Origin: an uncultured Shinella sp.
Lineage (GTDB): Bacteria > Pseudomonadota > Alphaproteobacteria > Rhizobiales > Rhizobiaceae
Length of the DNA: 37,088 nt
Assembly (NCBI RefSeq): GCF_946479415.1
Contig: NZ_CAMLFY010000039.1
Coordinates: 1-37,088 of the forward strand
Direction: 5' to 3'
This document shows positions 31,215-37,088 of the stretch, one piece after another. Position 1 is the first letter of the stretch, and every line of letters starts with the position of its first letter. The position numbers were made by a program, and so were the translations under genes. The notes beneath the pieces were generated by a model. That model searched no databases, was not told where the DNA came from, and was given only the letters and a program-made list of their open reading frames with translations.

Positions 31215-31634
31215 ATGAACACCCTCATCTTCCGCACCGTCGCGCCCTTCCTCACCGCCCTGATGGCGCTGTTTTCCATCTTCGTGCTGCTGCGCGGCCA
31301 TAACGAGCCGGGCGGGGGCTTTATCGGTGGGCTGATCGCCGTGTCGGCGCTGGCGATCTTCGGCATTGCCAATGGCATTGCGGCGGTGCGCCGGGCGCTG
31401 TGGTTTCATCCGATGGCGATTTCGGCCTTCGGGCTGTTCATCGCCTGCCTTGCCGGCCTGCTCTCGGCGGCCTTCGGCGTGCCGTTCATGACGGGGCTGT
31501 GGATCACTCCGACTGTGCTCGGCGTCGAGATCCCGCTCTCCTCCGTGATGCTGTTCGATACCGGCGTTTATCTCGTCGTGGTCGGCGCGATCACCTCGAT
31601 TGCGCTGGCGCTGGAAGCGGGGGACGACGTCTGA
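31215..31634 (+). CDS. mnhB: Na+/H+ antiporter Mrp subunit B
   Basis: Encodes 139 residues with four membrane segments. The MnhB signature ([38 protein letters not shown]) is clear. It is one of the small core subunits needed for activity of the Mrp complex. ACGGAGG upstream supports the ATG at 31215. Its TGA overlaps the ATG of mnhC by one base. Because the repeat separates it from mnhA, its synthesis relies on its own ribosome-binding site rather than coupling. Confidence 0.95.
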   Translation: MNTLIFRTVAPFLTALMALFSIFVLLRGHNEPGGGFIGGLIAVSALAIFGIANGIAAVRRALWFHPMAISAFGLFIACLAGLLSAAFGVPFMTGLWITPTVLGVEIPLSSVMLFDTGVYLVVVGAITSIALALEAGDDV

Positions 31635-32011
31635 TGGAGTTTCCCTTCGTCCTGTTGATCGGCCTGTTCTTCGCCGCCGCCGTCTATTTGATGCTGTCGA
31701 AATTCCTGGTGCGCGTGCTCATCGGCGTCGTGCTGCTCGGCAATGGCGTGAACCTGCTGCTCTTCACCAATGGCCGCATCCTGCGCGAAGTGCCGCCGAT
31801 CATTCCCGCGGGACAGGACGTGCCAGCGACGCTGACGGCCAATCCGCTGCCGCAGGCGCTGATCCTCACGGCCATCGTCATTTCCTTCTCCTTCTTCGCC
31901 TTCCTGCTGGTGCTGGTCTACCGCGCCTATCAGGACCTCGGCACCGACAATGGCAACGAGATGCGCCTGGCGGAGCCGCAAGACGATCCGCTACCGCCGA
32001 CCGGCTACTGA
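31634..32011 (+). CDS. mnhC: Na+/H+ antiporter Mrp subunit C
   Basis: Encodes 125 residues, a homologue of complex-I subunit NuoK. Three membrane segments and the family pattern VLIGVVLLGNGVNLLLFTNG, DPLPQALILTAIVISFSFFAF-like (here NPLPQALILTAIVI) are visible. The start overlaps the mnhB stop, so translation is coupled. The C-terminal 25 residues are soluble and acidic. Confidence 0.95.
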   Translation: MEFPFVLLIGLFFAAAVYLMLSKFLVRVLIGVVLLGNGVNLLLFTNGRILREVPPIIPAGQDVPATLTANPLPQALILTAIVISFSFFAFLLVLVYRAYQDLGTDNGNEMRLAEPQDDPLPPTGY

Positions 32012-32028
32012 CAGGAACCGCCCCGCCA

Positions 32029-33570
32029 ATGGCCGCAAATCCCGCCGACCTTTCCGCAGCCCTCGTCCTGACGCCGGTTCCCGCCGCCGACTGGCTGGTC
32101 GTGCTGCCGCCCGCCTGGTGCATCCTGACGGGCGCCGTACTCCTGATGCTGCGCAAATCGCTGCGTCTGCAGGCGCTGATCGCCATTCCCGCCCTTGCCG
32201 TGCTCGTCATCATTGATGCGTTGCTGCTCGCCCATGTCGCCGCAAACGGTCCGGTGACGATGGTGATGGGCCGCTGGCTGCCGCCCTTCGGCATCGCGTT
32301 TACGGCCGATCTCACGGGCGTGCTCTTCGCGCTGGCCGGTGCGGTCGTCGCCTTTGCCGGCGGCGTGCATGCGCTCGCCGATATCGATGCGAGCGGTCGT
32401 CGCTACGGCTTCTATCCGTTCCTGCTGCTGTTGATGGCCGGCGTCTCCGGCGCCTTCCTGACGGGCGACATCTTCAATCTCTATGTCTGGTTCGAGGTGC
32501 TGCTGATCTCATCCTTCGGCCTGATCACGCTGGGCTCCGAGCCGCGCCAGATCGACGGCGCGATCAAATATGCCTTCCTCAACCTCATCGCGACGACGCT
32601 CTTCCTCGTGACGACCGGTTATCTCTACGGCCTCTTCGGCACGCTCAACATGGCCGATATCGCGGCAAAGGCGGCGGCGGGCCGCGCCGAACTGCCGTTG
32701 ATGACGCTGGCCACGCTGTATTTCCTTGCCTTCGGCATGAAGGCGGCGGCGTTCCCGGTGAATTTCTGGCTGCCGGCCTCCTATCACACGCCGCGCGTCG
32801 TCGTGTCGGCGCTGTTTGCCGGCCTGCTCACCAAGGTCGGTATCTATGCGCTGCTGCGCACGCTGGTCATGCTGTTTCCCGTCGAGCGCGAGGAGCTGAG
32901 CTTCCTCATCGTGCTGGTCGGCGTCGCCACCATGCTGCTTGGGGCGCTGGGCGCGCTCGGCCAGAGCGATATCCGCCGACTGCTTGGTTATGTCGTGATT
33001 TCCGGCATCGGCGTGATGCTGGCCGGCCTGTCGCTCGGCAGTCCCGGTGGCATCGGCGGGGCGATCTTCTATGCGCTGCATTCCATGGTGGTGATGACCG
33101 CGCTCTACATGGCGGCGGGACTGGCCGGGCGGCTTGCGGGCTCGTTCGATCTCAATGCCCTCGGTGGGCTCTATGGCCGCTCGGCGCTGTTTTCCGCGCT
33201 GTCGCTGGTGCTGTTCTTCGCCGCCGCCGGCCTGCCGCCGTTCTCCGGCTTCTGGCCGAAGGTCATGGTGGCCAAGGCGGCGATCGATATCGGCGCCTGG
33301 TGGCTGGCGGCGGCGGTGCTCGCCACCGGCTTCCTCACCACCATCGCACTCGGCCGCGTCTTCGCGCTCGCTTATTGGCGTCCGGCGCCAGCGGCTCTGC
33401 CGGCGCAAACCATTCCCATCGGGGCGCTGCTGCCGCTTATTCTGCTGACCGCGCTGACCGTCGGTTTCGGCCTGTTTCCAGAGCGGCTGATGGCGCTCGT
33501 CCAGCATGCCGCGCAGGGCCTTGCCGATCCCAGCGCCTATATCGGTTCCGTCTTTCCGGAGGGGAAGTGA
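32029..33570 (+). CDS. mnhD: Na+/H+ antiporter Mrp subunit D
   Basis: Encodes 513 residues, the second complex-I-like antiporter module (NuoM/NuoN type) with about 14 membrane segments. Characteristic charged residues lie in LTGDIFNLYVWFEVLLISSFGL (Glu), MKAAAFPVNFWLPASYHTPRVVVSALFAGLLTKVGIYALLR (two Lys) and YALHSMVVMTALYMAAG (His in place of the more common helix charge). The ATG at 32029 has CAGGAA 12 nt upstream. The gap from mnhC is only 17 nt. Confidence 0.95.
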   Translation: MAANPADLSAALVLTPVPAADWLVVLPPAWCILTGAVLLMLRKSLRLQALIAIPALAVLVIIDALLLAHVAANGPVTMVMGRWLPPFGIAFTADLTGVLFALAGAVVAFAGGVHALADIDASGRRYGFYPFLLLLMAGVSGAFLTGDIFNLYVWFEVLLISSFGLITLGSEPRQIDGAIKYAFLNLIATTLFLVTTGYLYGLFGTLNMADIAAKAAAGRAELPLMTLATLYFLAFGMKAAAFPVNFWLPASYHTPRVVVSALFAGLLTKVGIYALLRTLVMLFPVEREELSFLIVLVGVATMLLGALGALGQSDIRRLLGYVVISGIGVMLAGLSLGSPGGIGGAIFYALHSMVVMTALYMAAGLAGRLAGSFDLNALGGLYGRSALFSALSLVLFFAAAGLPPFSGFWPKVMVAKAAIDIGAWWLAAAVLATGFLTTIALGRVFALAYWRPAPAALPAQTIPIGALLPLILLTALTVGFGLFPERLMALVQHAAQGLADPSAYIGSVFPEGK

Positions 33571-33571
33571 C

Positions 33572-34045
33572 ATGCGGCCCGCCGTCATCATCGCCGTTTT
33601 CACGCTGATCTGGCTTGCCGTCTCCGGCAGCTTCACGATCCCCAACCTGCTGCTCGGCATTGGGGCAAGCGCGCTGTCGCTCTTCCTCATCCGCGGCCAT
33701 ATCCAGCCCGACGGCCGGCGCTTCCGCCCGCTGAAGGCGCTGTCGCTGCTCGTTCTGTTTTTCAAGGAACTGGCGCTTTCGGCCTGGAAGGTCGCGGTTC
33801 TCGTGGCGAGCCCCAAGATGAACCTGAAACCCGGCATTTTCGCCTTTCCGCTGACGGTCGATCGGGATTTCGAGATCACGTTGCTGGCCAATCTCATCAC
33901 GCTGACGCCGGGCACGCTCTCCGTCGATGTCTCGGAAGATCGCAAGCTGCTCTATGTACACGCCCTCGACTGTTCCGACCCGGCCGGCACGCGGCGCGAT
34001 ATCGCTAATGGGTTCGAGAGGAAGATATTGGAGGCCTTCCGCTGA
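33572..34045 (+). CDS. mnhE: Na+/H+ antiporter Mrp subunit E
   Basis: Encodes 157 residues. Two or three N-terminal membrane segments are followed by a cytosolic domain with the MnhE pattern: KLNLKPGI-like [15 protein letters not shown], then [15 protein letters not shown]. The ATG lies one base after the mnhD stop, and GGGGAAG within the end of mnhD acts as ribosome-binding site. Its stop overlaps the ATG of mnhF by one base. Confidence 0.95.
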   Translation: MRPAVIIAVFTLIWLAVSGSFTIPNLLLGIGASALSLFLIRGHIQPDGRRFRPLKALSLLVLFFKELALSAWKVAVLVASPKMNLKPGIFAFPLTVDRDFEITLLANLITLTPGTLSVDVSEDRKLLYVHALDCSDPAGTRRDIANGFERKILEAFR

Positions 34046-34407
34046 TGGCTGCTGAAACGATCATCTCCGGCGCCTGCGCCATCGCGCTCTTCCTGATGTG
34101 CGCCGCCTTCTTCCTGACGGCCTGGCGCGTCATCAAGGGACCGACCCTGCCGGACCGCATCGTCGCACTCGATATGCTCACCGCCATCGCCATCGGCTTC
34201 ATCGCCGTCATCGCGATCCGGACGGGCTTCAATCTCTATATCGATATCGCCATCGCGCTCGGCCTGGTCGGCTTCCTGGCAACGGTCGCCTTCGCGCGTT
34301 TCATCCTGCGCCGCGGCATGCAGCCGGGCGAGGAGGGCGCGCCGGACGAGGCACCGGCCGGCAACAGGACGCGCCGCAGCGGCGGCCATGCCCGGAGGCT
34401 GCACTGA
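34045..34407 (+). CDS. mnhF: Na+/H+ antiporter Mrp subunit F
   Basis: Encodes 120 residues with three membrane segments. The family motif around [18 protein letters not shown], with the conserved Pro-Asp-Arg-Ile, is intact. The last 30 residues are a soluble basic tail longer than usual. Its TGA overlaps the ATG of mnhG by one base, so coupling is expected. Confidence 0.95.
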   Translation: MAAETIISGACAIALFLMCAAFFLTAWRVIKGPTLPDRIVALDMLTAIAIGFIAVIAIRTGFNLYIDIAIALGLVGFLATVAFARFILRRGMQPGEEGAPDEAPAGNRTRRSGGHARRLH

Positions 34408-34763
34408 TGCTGGATCTTCTCCTCGCGCTCGTCGTTGCCGTCATGCTCGTCGCGGGCGGTGTCTTCACCTTCCTCGCCGCGCTCGGCATCGTGCGCCTGC
34501 CGGATGTCTATACCCGCATGCATGCAGCCTCGAAGGCCGGCACGGTCGGTTCGGGGCTCATGCTGCTGGCGGCCGGCATCCATTCGCTCGATGCGGCGAT
34601 TTTCAGCCGTGCGCTCGCCGGCTTCGTGTTCTTCGTGCTGACGGCGCCGGTGGCCGCCCATCTCGTCGCAAAAGCCGCCCATGCGGCCGGTTATCGCCCA
34701 TCACGGCTCACTGTAATGGATGATTTGCGCGCACCGCACGCGCCGACGGGCAAGAAGCGTTGA
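34407..34763 (+). CDS. mnhG: Na+/H+ antiporter Mrp subunit G
   Basis: Encodes 118 residues, last gene of the operon. Three membrane segments and the MnhG signature [29 protein letters not shown], with Pro-Asp-x-Tyr-x-Arg-Met-His, are visible, as is [19 protein letters not shown] lies upstream inside the end of mnhF. I see no clear terminator after it. Confidence 0.95.
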   Translation: MLDLLLALVVAVMLVAGGVFTFLAALGIVRLPDVYTRMHAASKAGTVGSGLMLLAAGIHSLDAAIFSRALAGFVFFVLTAPVAAHLVAKAAHAAGYRPSRLTVMDDLRAPHAPTGKKR

Positions 34764-35182
34764 AAAAGCGTTGAGATGGCGACCCCCAGAATTTATAGTA
34801 TCCTGCGCTATCCAGTGGATTGTATTCGTTGTGGAAAGCTCTCACGTTTCTTTTCCAAAATAATTCTGGACTTTGAATTGAGGAATGGTATTTCAAGTGA
34901 AGTAAAGCATTCGGGTTGATTTAGCTTGTATGCGGACTTCCTGTTTAAGTTGAGTTGGTGCGTATTGACGCTCATCCGGTATATATATCGGTTCCGACTT
35001 AACTGGTGCGGTGGCCGCAACACCCAAAAGTTATATTGACGCAAAATGTCCGTATTTCGGGGCGAAGCATGTCTTTGACATTGATGTGACGCTCGATCTC
35101 CCGGAGTAGTTGCTTTGCGCGACATTCGATATCCGGCTGATGGGGAAGCCATCGGCTACCGCTCGTCCGACAGGAGAAACCT
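34764..35182 (+). promoter_or_regulatory. AT-rich control region upstream of the MucR/Ros gene
   Basis: About 420 bp with markedly lower G+C than the rest, rich in TpA steps (for example GGTATATATATCGG near 34977-34990). MucR/Ros proteins bind AT-rich DNA with TpA steps and repress their own genes, so this may be an autoregulatory region. A weak hairpin (GGCTGATGG/CCATCGGCT, 35135-35157) lies just before the ribosome-binding site. No gene could be supported here. Confidence 0.5.
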
Positions 35183-35617
35183 ATGACTGAAACAACCCTT
35201 GGCACCAGCTCCAATCTGCTTGTGGAGCTGACGGCCGACATCGTCGCCGCCTATGTCGGCAACCATGTCGTCCCGGTTGCCGAACTGCCGGGCCTGATTG
35301 CCGACGTGCATGCGGCGCTGAACAACACGACGCAGCCCTCGGCCGTCGTCGAAGCGCCCGTCGTCGCCGAAAAGCCGAAGCCGCCGGTTCCGGTGAAGAA
35401 GTCGGTCCAGAACGACTACATCATCTGCCTGGAAGACGGCCAGAAGTTCAAGTCGCTGAAGCGCCACCTGATGACCCATTACGGCATGACGCCGGAGGAG
35501 TACCGCGAGAAGTGGGATCTGCCGGCCGATTACCCGATGGTCGCTCCGGCCTATGCCGAAGCCCGCTCGCGCCTTGCCAAGGAAATGGGCCTCGGCCAGC
35601 GCCGCAAGGGCAAGTAA
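35183..35617 (+). CDS. mucR: MucR/Ros-family zinc-finger transcriptional regulator
   Basis: Encodes 144 residues, normal for the family. AGGAG upstream supports the ATG at 35183. Residues 1-50 are the helical oligomerisation region ([28 protein letters not shown]). Residues 78-140 are the prokaryotic zinc-finger DNA-binding domain, ending [38 protein letters not shown]. The finger reads [21 protein letters not shown]: Cys82, Asp85 where most homologues have Cys, His95, His99, and Tyr100 where many have a second adjacent His. Such proteins act as global, H-NS-like silencers of exopolysaccharide, motility and virulence or symbiosis genes. It may be one of several paralogues. Confidence 0.93.
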   Translation: MTETTLGTSSNLLVELTADIVAAYVGNHVVPVAELPGLIADVHAALNNTTQPSAVVEAPVVAEKPKPPVPVKKSVQNDYIICLEDGQKFKSLKRHLMTHYGMTPEEYREKWDLPADYPMVAPAYAEARSRLAKEMGLGQRRKGK

Positions 35618-35641
35618 GCCCCGGACGTATTGCAGGAATGG

Positions 35642-35673
35642 AAGGCCGGAGCGGCAACGCTCCGGCCTTTTTC
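35642..35673 (+). terminator. Rho-independent terminator of the MucR/Ros gene
   Basis: AAGGCCGGAGCG and CGCTCCGGCCTT form a perfect 12-bp stem with a GCAA tetraloop, followed by TTTTC. It lies 25 nt after the stop. Confidence 0.92.
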
Positions 35674-35719
35674 GTTTGGGGCACCTGCGGTGCGAAAGGC
35701 TCGATTCGGCGCACTACCG

Positions 35720-35790
35720 TAATTTCGAAATTAGGAATACAGGCCTAGATCGGGGAAGGCGTTCGTAAATTTATTAATAGATTCAATGTA
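35720..35790. promoter_or_regulatory. AT-rich region with perfect palindrome before the DnaA-like gene
   Basis: TAATTTCGAAATTA (35720-35733) is a perfect 14-bp palindrome; a further AT-rich tract with TpA steps follows at about 35767-35790. This matches the kind of DNA that MucR/Ros proteins bind. Regulation by the neighbouring MucR is inferred. Confidence 0.4.
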
Positions 35791-35871
35791 TGGTTGCGGC
35801 TCGATGCTTCATTCATCCTCGCAAGTCCTCTAGGGTGTATGAATAAATTCCTATCAACGGAGTGGCCAGTC

Positions 35872-36327
35872 ATGCATCAGTTCATCGTACCCCAGAGGCG
35901 GTCGTCCCGAAATTGCCGGTCTCCGGCGCTGGAAATCAAGGGCGGGGAGGCGGCACAGGAGCCCGCGCGAAGGACGATGGCCGATCTGGATGTGCCGACG
36001 GTGCCGGCAGGCGTCACCTGCCGAATCGTGCGCCAGCTGGTGCTGGAAATGACCGCCATGGCGAGCGAGCGGCCGCTCTGGCGCCGCGACAGCCGCCGCT
36101 CCACCTGCCATGTGCGCCAGATCTCCATGTATGTCTGCCATGTCGTGCTGCAGCTGTCCCTGTCGGATATCGGGGCTGCCTTCGGGCGGGACCGCACGAC
36201 GGTCGGCCATGCCTGCAACGTGGTGGAGGACCGCCGCGACGACGCCTCTTTCGACGCCTTCGTCGCGGCGATCGAGCGTGTCGTGCTCTCGGTCTTCGGC
36301 CCCGCGGGGATCGGTAGCCATGGTTGA
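35872..36327 (+). CDS. DnaA domain-IV-like DNA-binding protein
   Basis: Encodes 151 residues from the ATG at 35872, with CGGAG 9 nt upstream; the ATG at 35839 is less well placed. Residues about 50-145 look like domain IV of DnaA alone: an RRSTCHVRQISMYVCHVVLQLSLSDIGAAF helical part, then GRDRTTVGHACNVVEDRR (105-122), close to the DnaA signature G-DHTTV-HA. The AAA+ ATPase domain is absent, so it cannot be a replication initiator by itself. It could bind DnaA-box-like sites as a regulator. The ATG of the next gene lies 8 nt inside its end. Confidence 0.85.
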   Translation: MHQFIVPQRRSSRNCRSPALEIKGGEAAQEPARRTMADLDVPTVPAGVTCRIVRQLVLEMTAMASERPLWRRDSRRSTCHVRQISMYVCHVVLQLSLSDIGAAFGRDRTTVGHACNVVEDRRDDASFDAFVAAIERVVLSVFGPAGIGSHG

Positions 36328-37088
36328 GGCGGTGGATCACAAGAAGAGCGCCGCGCTGGCGAAGCTCCTGCGCTTTCTGCTCGCCGAAGGCGAGGCGCGC
36401 CTGGACGGGGAAGAGCTTGTCTCGCCTAACGGTCGAAAACAGGCCGCGTCCGGCGATACTCTCGACGAGGCCCTGCGCCTCGGTCTCGTCACCCGGGCTC
36501 AGGGACGCTTCGCCGCGACCCCGCAGGCGCGCGCCCATCTCCGGCGTCGCCTGTGCGAGGCCGAAACGCCGTTTGCCGCCCAGCATTGTGATCTGGCGCC
36601 GGTCGTCGTCGTCAATGACGGGGTGCGGCAGACGGCGATGGCCAACCGGCTGGAATCGCCGCTTGGGGCGCTTGCCCGGCTGAAGGAGAAGACGGGAGAG
36701 GCGTGGCTGCCGCAGGACGCGCTTGCCGCCGGCGAGCGATTGCATGCCGATTTCACGCGCGGCGGCCTGCAACCGAGGATGACCATGTCCTGGGAGCCGC
36801 GCATCGCCACGCGCCAGAAGGGTGAGGCGGGTGCGGCGCGGGATCTCACCGACACCGCCCTTGCCGCCCGCGGGCGGGTGGCGAAGGCCATCGAGGCGAT
36901 CGGGCCGGAACTGTCCGGCGTGGCGCTCGATGTCTGCTGCTTCCTGAAGGGGCTGGAGACGGTGGAGCGCGAGCGGCAATGGCCTGCCCGCTCGGCAAAA
37001 CTCATGCTGCGCGCTGCCCTGATGGCGCTCGCCCGCCACTATGCGCCACCAGCGCCGCCGCCGCGCCGGGCGCATGTCTGGGGTGGCG
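36320..37088 (+). CDS. DUF6456 domain protein (cut by window end)
   Basis: Opens with an ATG at 36320 overlapping the DnaA-like gene by 8 nt and stays open for 256 codons to the end of the window, so it is partial at its 3' end. The first 80 residues are helical and charged. From about residue 112 comes the DUF6456 region (ESPLGALARLKEKTG, then WLPQDALAAGERLHADFTRGGLQPRMTMSW). The segment LSGVALDVCCFLKGLETVERERQWPARSAKLMLRAALMALARHY follows. Rhizobiales homologues end soon after this, so little is missing. Function unknown; the tight overlap suggests it works with the DnaA-like protein. Confidence 0.82.
   Translation, partial: MVEAVDHKKSAALAKLLRFLLAEGEARLDGEELVSPNGRKQAASGDTLDEALRLGLVTRAQGRFAATPQARAHLRRRLCEAETPFAAQHCDLAPVVVVNDGVRQTAMANRLESPLGALARLKEKTGEAWLPQDALAAGERLHADFTRGGLQPRMTMSWEPRIATRQKGEAGAARDLTDTALAARGRVAKAIEAIGPELSGVALDVCCFLKGLETVERERQWPARSAKLMLRAALMALARHYAPPAPPPRRAHVWGG

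Noticed and set aside
28466..31378. 970-codon open frame on the minus strand opposite mnhA
   Set aside because: It is a low-complexity (Gln, Arg, Glu, Asp, His-rich) shadow of a membrane-protein gene in GC-rich DNA. mnhA on the other strand has a full family match.
34764..35182. Possible small RNA or small gene in the AT-rich gap before mucR
   Set aside because: No strong terminator, no promoter with good spacing and no frame with a ribosome-binding site. I kept it only as a control region.

Overview
The window is a GC-rich (roughly 60-65% G+C) chromosomal stretch from an alphaproteobacterium of the order Rhizobiales, most likely the family Rhizobiaceae (Rhizobium/Agrobacterium/Ensifer/Shinella-like). 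This rests on a Ros/MucR zinc-finger regulator, a DUF930 protein, a DnaA-domain-IV-like protein next to a DUF6456 protein, a complete Mrp antiporter operon and rhizobial-type palindromic intergenic repeats. No phage, insertion sequence, CRISPR array, tRNA or rRNA was seen. The first 80 bases are a C-rich low-complexity edge that may be an assembly artefact.

Layout. 0.2-2.2 kb: secreted protein, iron superoxide dismutase (sodB), TumE/TumA-type toxin-antitoxin pair. 2.2-5.9 kb: WYL/YafY-type regulator divergent from a LysE-family exporter with a perfect operator between them, then cytochrome c', a diheme cytochrome c and a RibD-C reductase-like protein. 6.1-10 kb: unknown membrane protein, VOC protein, a GNAT acetyltransferase plus DJ-1/PfpI operon preceded by a complete leader-peptide attenuator, and a RelB/YafQ pair. 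10-16 kb, all on minus: unknown protein, PQQ-dependent membrane glucose-type dehydrogenase (gcd), SelO, and a FemAB/CelD-like acetyltransferase. 16.2-20.4 kb: a secreted caspase-fold protein lacking both catalytic residues, and oligopeptidase B. 20.4-22.8 kb: a BigR/SqrR-like ArsR repressor translationally overlapped with two YeeE/YedE sulfur-transport half-proteins, and an AI-2E-family transporter. 23-28.4 kb: DUF930 protein, a small orphan, Tat-exported VOC protein, DksA-like zinc-finger protein, hemolysin III/PAQR protein, a secreted protein, PAT-type acetyltransferase, MsrB and a VapB/VapC pair. 28.5-34.8 kb: mnh/mrpABCDEFG sodium/proton antiporter operon with a composite repeat inserted between A and B. 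34.8 kb to the end: AT-rich control region, a MucR/Ros protein with altered zinc ligands, a DnaA-domain-IV-only protein and a DUF6456 protein cut by the window edge.

Most of the window is ordinary rhizobial housekeeping and accessory content. The part I consider most worth following up is at 9135-9269 on the minus strand: a TTGACA promoter, a leaderless 16-codon peptide ending in Tyr-Phe-Trp-Leu-Phe-Arg, and two mutually exclusive hairpins, the second a terminator, all ahead of a GNAT acetyltransferase/DJ-1 operon. It has every part of a classical ribosome-stalling attenuator, but on genes that are not an obvious amino-acid biosynthetic pathway. Other notable items are the caspase pseudoenzyme, a terminator that buries the ribosome-binding site of the next gene, the 18-bp-arm operator over the BigR-like gene, and the repeat sitting inside the mrp operon.
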